Part shown: in pieces, positions 48,806 to 57,797 of the stretch | Numbering within the stretch: the stretch's first letter is position 1 | Layout of the letters: every line of letters starts with the position of its first letter | Assembly: GCF_900129885.1 (NCBI RefSeq) | Contig: NZ_FQXE01000004.1 | Span: 372,001 to 436,000, forward strand | From: Pollutimonas bauzanensis | GTDB taxonomy: Bacteria > Pseudomonadota > Gammaproteobacteria > Burkholderiales > Burkholderiaceae_B | DNA length: 64,000 nucleotides | Direction of reading: 5' to 3' | The notes under the pieces: model-generated | Seen by the model: only the letters and a program-made list of their open reading frames with translations | What the model was told of the DNA's origin: nothing | The model's database searches: none | Made by a program: the position numbers and the translations under genes

Positions 48806-49915
48806 ATGAAGATAGTCGATGTCACTCTAACCCTGTTTGGCTGGGACGATATCCCGCCCACCAGTTATGCCGCCCACACCGGCAAGTTTGCCGGCTCCAG
48901 CAAGATCGGCCTGCTGAAGATAGAAACCGACGACGGGATAACAGGGCACAGCTTCCTGGGCTCGGCATATTATGGCGCGGACCTCGACGGCCCCAACCTC
49001 ATCAAGTACTTGAAGCCCATCCTCATGGGGCAGGATCCCCTCGACCGCGAGCGCCTCTACCATGCGCTGTGGCGCCGGTCGCGCACCACGACCGTGCGCA
49101 CCATCGGCGCCTGCGATGTCGCGCTGTGGGACATCTGCGGCATAGCGGCAGGCCTGCCCATTCATCGTCTGCTGGGATCCTACCGCGACCGCGTCAAGGC
49201 GTATGCCAGTTCGATGATACTCGACAGCCCGCAGGCGTACGCCGAAGAGGCCATGCACTACAAATCGCTCAACTGGGCGGCATACAAGATACACCCCCCT
49301 CATCCGTGGCAGGAAGACATCAAAGTCTGCGAGGCCGTCCGCAAGGCCGTGGGCGACGATTACCTGGTCATGCTCGATGCCGCGTGGAGCTATCAGTATC
49401 CGGAGGCGGTACGGGTCGGACGCGCGCTGCAGGATCTGAACTACTACTGGTACGAAGATCCCTTGCACGATGCCGATATCTACAACTATGTGAAGCTGAA
49501 GCAGCAACTGCATATTCCCATCATGGCCACGGAATTTCCCGCTGTCGGCCTTGACTCCTACGCCCCCTGGGTCATGCAGCAGGCAACGGACTTCCTGAGA
49601 GGCGACGTCGCGCTGAAGGGCGGGATCACCACCATGATGAAGACGGCGCACCTGGCCGAGTCCTTCCGCATGAACTATGAAGTGCACCACGGCGGAAACT
49701 CGCTGAACAACGTGGCCGGCCTGCACGTCATCATGGCATTGAAAAACACCGAGTTCTTCGAAGTGCTGCTGCCCGACGGCGCCCAGAAGTATGGCCTGGT
49801 CAAAGACATCCAGGCGGACGCCGACGGCTATGTATACGCGCCGACCGAACCCGGCCTGGGCGCGGAAATCGATTTCGAGCTCATCCAGCGGAAACAGGTA
49901 AGCGTACTGTCATAG
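48806..49915 (+). CDS. Mandelate racemase/muconate lactonizing enzyme family protein 2
   Basis: The 369-residue second enolase-superfamily enzyme has K161-x-H163 (YKIHPPH), D191 (MLDAAWSY), E217 (WYEDP), E243 (ATEFPAVG) and H294/H295 (EVHHGG). The KxH strand-2 motif differs from its neighbour and from the mandelate racemase KxK, so the two probably act on different substrates or opposite configurations. It is 48 bp after the first enzyme, with AAGGGAT-type ribosome binding sequence before ATG. Confidence 0.9.
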   Translation: MKIVDVTLTLFGWDDIPPTSYAAHTGKFAGSSKIGLLKIETDDGITGHSFLGSAYYGADLDGPNLIKYLKPILMGQDPLDRERLYHALWRRSRTTTVRTIGACDVALWDICGIAAGLPIHRLLGSYRDRVKAYASSMILDSPQAYAEEAMHYKSLNWAAYKIHPPHPWQEDIKVCEAVRKAVGDDYLVMLDAAWSYQYPEAVRVGRALQDLNYYWYEDPLHDADIYNYVKLKQQLHIPIMATEFPAVGLDSYAPWVMQQATDFLRGDVALKGGITTMMKTAHLAESFRMNYEVHHGGNSLNNVAGLHVIMALKNTEFFEVLLPDGAQKYGLVKDIQADADGYVYAPTEPGLGAEIDFELIQRKQVSVLS

Positions 49916-49955
49916 GCGCTTGCCTTCCCTATACCCAGAATTCACGGAGGAAGAC

Positions 49956-50924
49956 ATGTTCAAATCAAAAACCAATATTTTGGCCGCGCTGCTTGCGGCA
50001 TCGGCAATATGCGCCGGCGCCGCCCATGCCAGCTATCCCGAGCGCAGCATCAATATCGTCGTGCCATTTTCGGCCGGGGGAAGCACCGACATCGTGGCGC
50101 GCGTCCTGGCAAACGGGCTCACCAAGGCGCTGGGCCAATCCGTCGTGGTGGAAAACAAGCCGGGCGCCAGCGGCAACATCGCCGGAGACTATGTCGCGCG
50201 ATCCAAACCCGACGGCTATACCCTGTTCATGGGCACGAGCACATCCATCGCCAATATTGCCTTGTTCAAGAAGCTGCCATTCGACATCCTCAAGGACTTC
50301 ATTCCAGTCTCCCAAATCGCCCACACGCCGCTGGTGCTGGTCGTCAACAACAGTCTGCCGGCCGACGATGTGTCCGGACTGATTGAACTGGCCCGCAAAA
50401 AGCCCGGCGAACTCAACTATGGTTCCGGCGGTCCGGGCACCTCGCAGCATCTGGGGGGCGTCATGTTCTCGACGATGGCCAAGGTCGAGATGACGCATGT
50501 TCCATACAAAGGCGCCGCTCCCGCGATGACCGACCTGATAGGCGGCAGCATCCAGATGGTGTTCGCCCCCTTGATCGATGCCTTGAGCTTCATTCGCAGC
50601 GGCAAGGTAAAGGCGCTTGGACTGACGACCAGCAAGCCCGCGCCGCAAGTGCCGGAGATTCCACTGATTTCGAAGACACTGCCTGGCTTCGAGGTCGCGA
50701 CATGGAATGCGATTTTCGTGCCGGCCGGCACGCCCGCCGCGGTCATCGACACGCTGTCGCGCAAGATTGCCGAGGTCATGCATAGTCCGGAGATCCGCAA
50801 ATCCATTGAGCAGCAAGGCTCGGAAGCGATAGGCAGCACGCCGGCGGATTTCAAGGCATTCCTCGACAAGGAAGTGATCTTGTGGAAGGGCCTGGTGGAG
50901 TCGTCGGGCGCGGCCGCCAACTGA
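49956..50924 (+). CDS. Tripartite tricarboxylate transporter (Bug/TctC) periplasmic binding protein
   Basis: The 322-residue exported protein has a signal peptide (MFKSKTNILAALLAASAICAGAAHA) and the Bug signatures YPERSINIVVPFSAGGSTDIVAR, VVVENKPGASGNIAGD and HVPYKGAAPAMTDLIGG. The ATG is set by GGAGG five bases before it; the open frame extends 36 bp further. No TctA/TctB membrane genes are near, as is common for Bug proteins in this family. As last gene of the GntR-controlled operon, it likely captures the acid degraded by the upstream enzymes, or senses it. Confidence 0.93.
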   Translation: MFKSKTNILAALLAASAICAGAAHASYPERSINIVVPFSAGGSTDIVARVLANGLTKALGQSVVVENKPGASGNIAGDYVARSKPDGYTLFMGTSTSIANIALFKKLPFDILKDFIPVSQIAHTPLVLVVNNSLPADDVSGLIELARKKPGELNYGSGGPGTSQHLGGVMFSTMAKVEMTHVPYKGAAPAMTDLIGGSIQMVFAPLIDALSFIRSGKVKALGLTTSKPAPQVPEIPLISKTLPGFEVATWNAIFVPAGTPAAVIDTLSRKIAEVMHSPEIRKSIEQQGSEAIGSTPADFKAFLDKEVILWKGLVESSGAAAN

Positions 50925-50949
50925 CGGGGCCGCGGGAACCCGGCTGATT

Positions 50950-52524
50950 CTATGGTTCTATGTGCGTTTGCGACTGCTCCCGCATGTACTGCGGCAGATA
51001 ATGGAAAGAGGCAAGCGCCTTGCCAGTGCTGCCGGAACCTTTCCATCCGCCAAACGGCTGGTAGCCCGGCCAGGCGCCGGTGGTGGCGCCCTGCGGCCGG
51101 TTCGCGTAGGTCACGCCCGCCTCGATATTGGCAAAGAACCATTCGACTTCCGCGTCCGAACCATAGAAGCCCGCGGTCAGGCCGAACTTGCTGCCATTCG
51201 CAAGCGCCATCGCCTGCCCGGGGCTTTCCACCCGCCCCAGCATGACCACGGGCACGAACATTTCTTCGGCCCACAATGGATGCTCGAGAGGCGCTTCGGC
51301 CAATGTCGGCGCGCAGAAAAAACCGCGCTCCAAACCGGCGGCGCGCAGGGTCGCGCCCCCTTCCAGAATGGAGGCGCCCTGGGTGCGCAGGGCGGCGCAA
51401 TATTTCTCGAAGTTCCCATAGGCTTTGGCCGTCGCAACCGGCCCCATCCAGGTATCTTCCTGCCGGGGATCGCCAATCTTGATATTCCGCATTGCGATTC
51501 GAAGCTGGCCAATAAGGCCATCGGCCACGCGCGCGTCCACATAGATCCTGGACAAGGCAGAGCATTTCTGGCCCGACATGCCGAAAGCCGATCGCACGAT
51601 ACCCTGGGCCGCTACCGCGAGGTCGGCGGCCGCGGTCACGATCACCGCATTCTTGCCGCCCATCTCGGCGATGCATGGCCGGGGGAAGGCTCGCGCCCAT
51701 TGGGATCGGCCAATATGCATGCCTACCTCATATGAGCCCGTGAACGTTACGCCATCGATACCATCATGCCGGATCAGGGCGTCTCCGACCGTCGCGCCCT
51801 CGCCCACCAGATAATTGAATACGCCATCCGGCACGCCCGCATCCTTGATGCACTGCGCCAGCAGCTGTCCCGACCACGGCGTTTCGACCGCGCCTTTGAG
51901 CACAACCGTATTGCCTGCCACCAACGCTGCGGCGACCGGGCCACCGGCCAGCGCGAAGGGATAATTGAATGGCGCCACGACGGCCCATACGCCATAGGGC
52001 TTGAGCACGCTGCGGTTATGGCTTTTGAAATCAGGCAGGGGGTCGTCAGGCAACACGCGGTCATAGCCGTTATTTTCCTCCATCTGCCGCGCATACAGAT
52101 TGCAGAACTCCACCACCTCGGCCACCTCGCCCAAGGCTTCCATGCGGTTCTTGCCCACTTCAAAAGACACCGCCGCGGCAATATCGTAAAGGCGCTCTTC
52201 CACAAGCCCTGCCACCTTCTTCAGGATGGCTACCCGCTGCTGCCATGGGGTGCCGCGCCAGGCCGGATATGCCCGGCGAGCCGCCATTACCGCCGTATCT
52301 ACATCTGTTTCATCCGCAAGCGAGAATTCCCCCAGGGTCCGATCCTGGTCCGCCGGGTCGGACTTGGCCGTCACCGCTTCCTTGTGGACATCGCCGCCGT
52401 TTATGAACAGGCCGTGGCGTTTGCCAAATTCTTCAGCCAAACTGTCGACGGCTTTGGCAAAACGGGTATGCAGCTCCCGCGGCGGCGAGAACATCGTGGA
52501 ATACGTCAATTTAAAACCGCTCAT
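50950..52524 (-). CDS. Aldehyde dehydrogenase family protein
   Basis: The 524-residue NAD(P)-dependent dehydrogenase has N187 (PFNYP), general base E287 (AEMGGKN) and nucleophile C321 (SGQKCSALSR). The sequence most resembles the Delta-1-pyrroline-5-carboxylate/semialdehyde group. The start at 52524 has AAGGA six bases upstream; an open frame continues 54 bp further without support. It ends a cluster that includes an aminotransferase, so it probably oxidises the semialdehyde that the aminotransferase makes. Confidence 0.88.
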   Translation of the reverse strand: MSGFKLTYSTMFSPPRELHTRFAKAVDSLAEEFGKRHGLFINGGDVHKEAVTAKSDPADQDRTLGEFSLADETDVDTAVMAARRAYPAWRGTPWQQRVAILKKVAGLVEERLYDIAAAVSFEVGKNRMEALGEVAEVVEFCNLYARQMEENNGYDRVLPDDPLPDFKSHNRSVLKPYGVWAVVAPFNYPFALAGGPVAAALVAGNTVVLKGAVETPWSGQLLAQCIKDAGVPDGVFNYLVGEGATVGDALIRHDGIDGVTFTGSYEVGMHIGRSQWARAFPRPCIAEMGGKNAVIVTAAADLAVAAQGIVRSAFGMSGQKCSALSRIYVDARVADGLIGQLRIAMRNIKIGDPRQEDTWMGPVATAKAYGNFEKYCAALRTQGASILEGGATLRAAGLERGFFCAPTLAEAPLEHPLWAEEMFVPVVMLGRVESPGQAMALANGSKFGLTAGFYGSDAEVEWFFANIEAGVTYANRPQGATTGAWPGYQPFGGWKGSGSTGKALASFHYLPQYMREQSQTHIEP

Positions 52525-52616
52525 CTCAATTCCTTCATTCTGTTGCTTTCGTGACCTTCGCACTGGAGGACGATGCATTGTTTAATGCGCCGGCCCCGGC
52601 TATCTCCCGCTTGCGT

Positions 52617-53486
52617 TCATTTTTCCTTTAGCACATTGAAATGCCGCAACTGGGCTTCGCTATTGGCGATTTCTTCCAGCCGCTCTTCGCCGCCCGAGGC
52701 AATCATCAATGCGGCCAGGGCTTGCGCCACTGCCACGGCCGGCACCACCGATGGAAACAAGGACGGGCTTGCAGTCGGGGTCAGCAGCGTGACGGAGGTG
52801 CCCGTGGCGATGGGAGAGACGGGACTGTCGGTGATCGCAATTATCTTTGCGCCGCGCTGGCGCACGAACTCAATGGCGGCAATGCTGCTCAGCGCATAGG
52901 GGTGAAAGCTGAAGGCGACCAGCACGTCATCCTTGCCTATGCGCCGCAGTTCGTCCGCAAACGTGCCGCCCACTCCGGTCAGCAAAGTCGTGTTGGACGC
53001 GAACATGGCGCAGGCATAATGCAGGTAATAGGCGGCTGGAAACAGGCTGCGCTGTCCGAAGATGTAGATCTCCTTGGATTCGTCCAGGATCTTCTGCGCC
53101 ACCTTGAAACCCTTGGCGTTTTTCGGGCCGAAAGTTTCATCCAGGTTGCTGGCTTCGGTCAGAAAAAACTCGGACAGCAATCCCTGTTTATCCGCCTTGG
53201 CGGAGCGTTGCCTCAGATCCGCCGCTCTCATGTAGAAAGTCTTGTTCTGGCCGGAGAGCCAGTCCATATAGATGGATCTGAATTCTCCATAATTCTCGAA
53301 CCCCAGTTCGCGCGCCAGCCGCAGCATGGTCGCTGGCTGCAGCTTGGCATGGCTGGCCACCGCCCGCATCGAATGCAATGCGATATCGTTGGGAGCATCC
53401 AGCACATGACGCGCGGCACACTGCAATTTGGGAGTGAGCTTATCGAATCGGGCTTCGATAAGCTTGTCCATCTCTTCTTTAGTCAT
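52617..53486 (-). CDS. RpiR/MurR family transcriptional regulator 1
   Basis: The 289-residue protein has an N-terminal HTH_6 helix-turn-helix (MRAVASHAKLQPATMLRLARELGFENYGEFRSIY) and a C-terminal SIS sugar-isomerase domain (EIYIFGQRSLFPAAYYLHYA; KDDVLVAFSFHPY; AKIIAITDSPVSPIA). It sits inside the minus-strand transport/catabolism cluster and most likely controls it. It shares its layout with the second RpiR protein at 62.1 kb. Confidence 0.92.
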   Translation of the reverse strand: MTKEEMDKLIEARFDKLTPKLQCAARHVLDAPNDIALHSMRAVASHAKLQPATMLRLARELGFENYGEFRSIYMDWLSGQNKTFYMRAADLRQRSAKADKQGLLSEFFLTEASNLDETFGPKNAKGFKVAQKILDESKEIYIFGQRSLFPAAYYLHYACAMFASNTTLLTGVGGTFADELRRIGKDDVLVAFSFHPYALSSIAAIEFVRQRGAKIIAITDSPVSPIATGTSVTLLTPTASPSLFPSVVPAVAVAQALAALMIASGGEERLEEIANSEAQLRHFNVLKEK

Positions 53487-53505
53487 ATATGATGATCACC
53501 AGGAA

Positions 53506-54591
53506 TCAATAGAGTCGCTCGCATGTGTCCCGCGCGGTCCAGTTTTCTACGACGACCCCATCTTCAATGCCGACCGACACCAGATCCACACGCACGCGCG
53601 CGCTCAGCATCCTTGCCGCCATCACCACGTACTGAAAGAGCGCCGAAAAGGCGCCTAGGTGCACGGGCTGCCCCATAAACAATCGATTCCGCCGGGTGAC
53701 GCTGAACTGCCCCGGCCCAAGCTCCAGCGCTTCCAGGCTTTCCCCCGCGAGCTGGCTTATTGCAGAAAAGATGTCCACCAGATCACGCGCCGTGTTTCCA
53801 TGGACGCCGAGGTCGGCCCGCAGTTTTTCGAACCTGACCAAAGCGCATAATCGCGCTGCGTGGGCAATAAGCGCGGAGCCTGCGTGCTCGCCGTACATTT
53901 GCACGGCCGTCCGTATCCCGTCCTCGACATATCCGCGCGCAAAATTGCGCTTGGCCTTGATCAGGCGTTCGGCCGGCCATTCTACTGGATCGAGCTCTGG
54001 CGCCGAACCCGGATCGAAGTCCGGAGACACGGGGCTGGGCAGGTACTGGATCCGTTCGTCGGGTTCCAGGACATGGTCATACTCGAAAAAATAGCCCTCA
54101 TCATACGGCTCGCCCTCTTGCACTACCTTGGTGACCACAAAGCCCAGCTGCGGCGCTCCCAGCGAGACACCATTAAAAGGATGCCAGCCCGTAAAAACGG
54201 CGCGCTGGACCGATGAAGGAACGGCGACCAGGCTGAGATCCGGAAAACTCCACACAGGGGGCAGGTAACGTATCCAGACTTTTTTCGGCGACTCCTCGAT
54301 GTACTGCAGATTGAGCCCTCCTATCTTGTTGGAAAGATAATGATATTGCGCGGCGACAACGGCCGGCGGGAGCGAGCGGTCAATGTGCAGTTTATCCAGG
54401 CCGTCCAGAAAATGCGTGCGTTGATGCGTGCGCAGGATCAAGGTCTTGAACCGGATCAGGTCTTCGGCGCCCTTGTCGCGCAAAATGGAAAGCTGGATGG
54501 AGCTCCACAGGGATACCCAGAAATCGGCAATCATGTCGCACCGCTGCTCTTGCGACCAGCTCTTTATAGACGGGATGTCAGGTTTCATCAT
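53506..54591 (-). CDS. Protein of unknown function with apparent internal duplication
   Basis: I do not recognise this 361-residue protein. It has no signal peptide or membrane segment. Two regions look alike: about residues 85-110 (YHYLSNKIGGLNLQYIEES, then KKVWIRY) and about 280-308 (FSAISQLAGESLEALEL, then QFSVTRRN), each preceded by a long helical stretch. Between them lies GWHPFNGVSLGAPQLGFVV. It may therefore be a tandem two-domain ligand-binding protein or enzyme. It lies between an aminotransferase and an RpiR regulator (20 bp gap), so it probably works in the same pathway. Confidence 0.8.
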   Translation of the reverse strand: MMKPDIPSIKSWSQEQRCDMIADFWVSLWSSIQLSILRDKGAEDLIRFKTLILRTHQRTHFLDGLDKLHIDRSLPPAVVAAQYHYLSNKIGGLNLQYIEESPKKVWIRYLPPVWSFPDLSLVAVPSSVQRAVFTGWHPFNGVSLGAPQLGFVVTKVVQEGEPYDEGYFFEYDHVLEPDERIQYLPSPVSPDFDPGSAPELDPVEWPAERLIKAKRNFARGYVEDGIRTAVQMYGEHAGSALIAHAARLCALVRFEKLRADLGVHGNTARDLVDIFSAISQLAGESLEALELGPGQFSVTRRNRLFMGQPVHLGAFSALFQYVVMAARMLSARVRVDLVSVGIEDGVVVENWTARDTCERLY

Positions 54592-54676
54592 TATTCATAC
54601 CTCGAGATTAACTGTACAAGATTCATGCCGCCCCGCGGCAACAGGAATCGGCGATTTCCCGGCCAGGCCGGACGGC

Positions 54677-56014
54677 TCAAGCAATATTTTCCAGCACCGC
54701 ATCCACGGCCTGGGCCAGCCGCTCGACAATGCATCCAATCTCTTCTTCGCTGACGATGTAATGCGGAGCCAGCAGGATATGGTCGCCATTGACGCCGTCA
54801 GAGGTTCCCGAGCCCGGATAAACGAGCAGGCCGCGGCGCAAGCTTTCCTGCTTGACGCGCGCCGCCACGCCAAGCTGCGCGCCGAAGGGGGTGCGCGTGT
54901 TCTTGTCGGCGACCAGTTCCACACCGAAAAACAGGCCCCTGCCCCGTATCTCGCCCACATTGGCATGGCTGCCGAAGCGCGCGAGGAGCTGCCGTTCCAG
55001 CTCGCGCCCCTGGCGCTTTACGTTATCGAGCAGGTGGTGCTGCTGGACGAAGCGCTGGACCGCCAACGCACCGGCGCACGATACGGGATGACCGGAAAAG
55101 GTATGGCCGTTGCGAAAGCTTCCGGAGTGCTCGTTGATCATGTCATATACGCGCTGACCCAGCAGAATCGCCCCCAGCGGCACAAAGCCCGATGTCAAAC
55201 CTTTGGCAATGGTGTAGATATCGGCGACTACGCCGTCATGCTCCGATGCGAAGCTGGTCCCGCAGCGTCCCATCCCACACATTACTTCATCGAAGATCAG
55301 CAGTACGCCATAGCGGTCGCATATTTCACGGACACGCTTCAGGTAGCCCGGCGCGGCCGCTACGGCACCCAGGCTCGCGCCCACCACCGGTTCCATGATG
55401 AAGCATGAGACATGTTCCGCGCCCAGTTCCAGAATCTTGCTTTCCAGCAAATCCGCCGCGCGCCTGCCGTATTCATCGAGCGTTTCATCCGCGCGGCGGT
55501 ATCGATAGGGATAACACGGCTCTATGTGGACCACGTCTATCAAGATGTCGGCATAAGCGACCCTGCGCATCTTGTTGCCGCTGGCCGCCAAGGCCCCCAG
55601 AGTATTCCCGTGATAGCTCTGCCAGCGAGCGATGATCTTGTTCCGTTGCGGCTGCCCGTTCTCTTGATGATATTGGTGCGCCAGCTTCAACGCGGCCTCC
55701 ACTGCCTCGGAGCCGCCCGTGACAAAATACGCGTGCGAAATCCCGGGCGGAGCGAGTTCAACCAGATACTCGGCAAGCTCCTCCGCCGGCGCTGATGAGA
55801 AAAAGCTGGTATGCGCATAGGCGAGCTTGCCCAACTGGTCCATGATGGCCTGGGCGACCGCAGGCTGGGAATGTCCAATGCACGACACGGCGGCGCCGCC
55901 GCATCCATCGATGTACTGCTTGCCCTGCGCATCGGTAATGTAGATGCCGGACCCCGAAAGGGCGACCGGCATGACTTGATGCGTGGCCCGCTGAAAAATA
56001 CGAGATTGCTCCAT
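54677..56014 (-). CDS. Class III aminotransferase (PLP-dependent)
   Basis: The 445-residue enzyme has the PLP-binding features of omega-amino-acid/diamine transaminases: YFVTGGSEAVEAALK near 97-110, D242 (LIFDEVMCGMGR) and Schiff-base K271 (IAKGLTSGFVPLGA). Typical reactions move a terminal amino group to pyruvate or 2-oxoglutarate. The frame is open to 56287; starts at 56056 (MTGHLRL) and 56014 (MEQSRIF) are both possible, and I prefer the second since homologous sequence begins there. An 85-bp gap separates it from the hypothetical gene. Confidence 0.88.
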   Translation of the reverse strand: MEQSRIFQRATHQVMPVALSGSGIYITDAQGKQYIDGCGGAAVSCIGHSQPAVAQAIMDQLGKLAYAHTSFFSSAPAEELAEYLVELAPPGISHAYFVTGGSEAVEAALKLAHQYHQENGQPQRNKIIARWQSYHGNTLGALAASGNKMRRVAYADILIDVVHIEPCYPYRYRRADETLDEYGRRAADLLESKILELGAEHVSCFIMEPVVGASLGAVAAAPGYLKRVREICDRYGVLLIFDEVMCGMGRCGTSFASEHDGVVADIYTIAKGLTSGFVPLGAILLGQRVYDMINEHSGSFRNGHTFSGHPVSCAGALAVQRFVQQHHLLDNVKRQGRELERQLLARFGSHANVGEIRGRGLFFGVELVADKNTRTPFGAQLGVAARVKQESLRRGLLVYPGSGTSDGVNGDHILLAPHYIVSEEEIGCIVERLAQAVDAVLENIA

Positions 56015-56129
56015 AGTGACCGCTTTCTGCTCCTTGAGGCGTAGATGACCTGTCATGACGGCCACTTCGGTTTGAGTTGGTGAATGGAATGCCGGACGAT
56101 GCCATCGCGGCCAAGCCGGTTTTGTTTCT

Positions 56130-57797
56130 TCATGCCTGTCGCCTGTCCCAGCAGCCCGCGGTCGACCGGTCCAGCCCCTTCTTGGCGATCCTCTGGCTGG
56201 GTGTTTTTTCGAACTCGTCGACCAGGCAGAGGTATCGCGGAATCTGATACTTTGCCATCCTGGATGCACACCACTGCACGAACGCATCCGGATCGAATGT
56301 CCTGCCAGGCTTCAGTTTGATGAACAGTTTGATATCCTGCTCCCCCAGCTCACCGGGCACGCCGACCATTGCGCTCTCGGCCACGTCAGGATGGCCGTTC
56401 ACTATGTGCTCCACCTCCCAGGCCGAAACGTTTTCACCGTTGTGCCTGATGCTGTCTGTTTTCCGCCCGCGGAAATAAAGATGGCCCAGCGTATCGAGAT
56501 AGCCGATATCACCCGTGTAGAAAGTGTTGCCGTCGAGCACCGCGTCGCTGGCCTCCCTATCATCCAGATAGCCGGTGAATAACGCTCCCCCTATCAGGTC
56601 GGTGAGCGCAATCTCGCCGTCGCGCCCCGGAGGAAGCGGCCGTTTTCTATCGTCGACCACATCGACGCGAAACCATGGCAGGCGCTGCCCCACGGATCCG
56701 GCCAGCCCCGTCGCATTTACCGTTGCGATGCTCGAGCACTCGGTCATGCCGTAGCCTTCATGGATGCGCACATTGAAGCGCTTCGCAAAGGCTTCCCATA
56801 CCTCGGGTGAACAACCGCCGCCCCAGCACAGGCGGACCGAATGGTGATGATCATTCTCGCTGGGTGGCTGTTTCAACAGCATCTGTTGAATGCCGCCCAG
56901 ATGATGGATCTGCGTTGCGCCGACCGACCGCGCCTCATTCCAGAACTGGCTGGCACTGAATCTTTCCGTTATTGCGAGGCTGGCGGACTTGAACAGCGGC
57001 AACCGCAGAAGCTGGCTTCCACCAATGTGATAGATCGGTTCCCACACGAACAGCACGTCTCCATCACGCAAGTCGCACAAAGGCGTAATTCCCAGGCTCG
57101 CCAATGCCAGCATCTTGTGCGTGAGCTGTACTCCCTTGGGCCGTCCTGTGGTGCCGGACGTATACAGGATGCAGAACACGTCGTCCATGCCGGGCGTAGC
57201 ATTCTTGCCCGCCCCTGCCGCGCAGCCCGGCGGTCCATCAGGCGTTGCCTCTGGCTCGAGCAGTTCGAGAAACTGGCGATTGCCCTCGCCGGCCGGCGCG
57301 CCGTGCCATAGGACCGAAAGGCTGGGAAAGCCCTCCAGGACAGGCCCGAGGCTGGCCGCATTGATCGTGTCGCTGATCAATAGCGATGGCCGGGCGTGAG
57401 CGAGTTGATAGGCGACACCTTCGCCCCGCGCGTGGACATTCATCGGCAACCACACCAGACCCAGCTTCGCAAGGGCAAAGATAATGCAGATATGGTCTGT
57501 GCTGTTCGCCATCATGGTCGCAACACGGGCATCCCGCGCCAAGCCGAGCCGCCGCAATCCAGCCGCGACGAGATCGACTCTGGCGATGAGATCCGATACC
57601 GACCACGAAACCCCGGCATAAGTGCAGTATGGACGCGACGGTTCCGCATCGACCACTGCTTGCAAATGCTCATAAAGCGTTTGGCAAAGGACGCTGCGGG
57701 GCAGCTCCACGTTTAACGCCGGGGGCAGCCCAGATGAATCCGGCGGGTATTCCACAATTGTTGGGGAGGGTGCTGAAGTGGTGGTAGGCATGGGCAT
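56130..57797 (-). CDS. AMP-dependent acyl-CoA synthetase/ligase
   Basis: The 555-residue enzyme activates a carboxylic acid as acyl-AMP then acyl-CoA. It has the AMP-binding motif YTSGTTGRPKG near residue 215, YGMTECSS, and YTGDIGYLD ... FRGRKTDSIRHNGENVSAWEVE, resembling CaiC-type carnitine/crotonobetaine-CoA ligases. The ATG overlaps the permease stop (TGATG), so the enzyme is co-translated with the importer, suggesting its substrate is imported or is derived from the import. The exact acid is not known. Confidence 0.88.
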   Translation of the reverse strand: MPMPTTTSAPSPTIVEYPPDSSGLPPALNVELPRSVLCQTLYEHLQAVVDAEPSRPYCTYAGVSWSVSDLIARVDLVAAGLRRLGLARDARVATMMANSTDHICIIFALAKLGLVWLPMNVHARGEGVAYQLAHARPSLLISDTINAASLGPVLEGFPSLSVLWHGAPAGEGNRQFLELLEPEATPDGPPGCAAGAGKNATPGMDDVFCILYTSGTTGRPKGVQLTHKMLALASLGITPLCDLRDGDVLFVWEPIYHIGGSQLLRLPLFKSASLAITERFSASQFWNEARSVGATQIHHLGGIQQMLLKQPPSENDHHHSVRLCWGGGCSPEVWEAFAKRFNVRIHEGYGMTECSSIATVNATGLAGSVGQRLPWFRVDVVDDRKRPLPPGRDGEIALTDLIGGALFTGYLDDREASDAVLDGNTFYTGDIGYLDTLGHLYFRGRKTDSIRHNGENVSAWEVEHIVNGHPDVAESAMVGVPGELGEQDIKLFIKLKPGRTFDPDAFVQWCASRMAKYQIPRYLCLVDEFEKTPSQRIAKKGLDRSTAGCWDRRQA

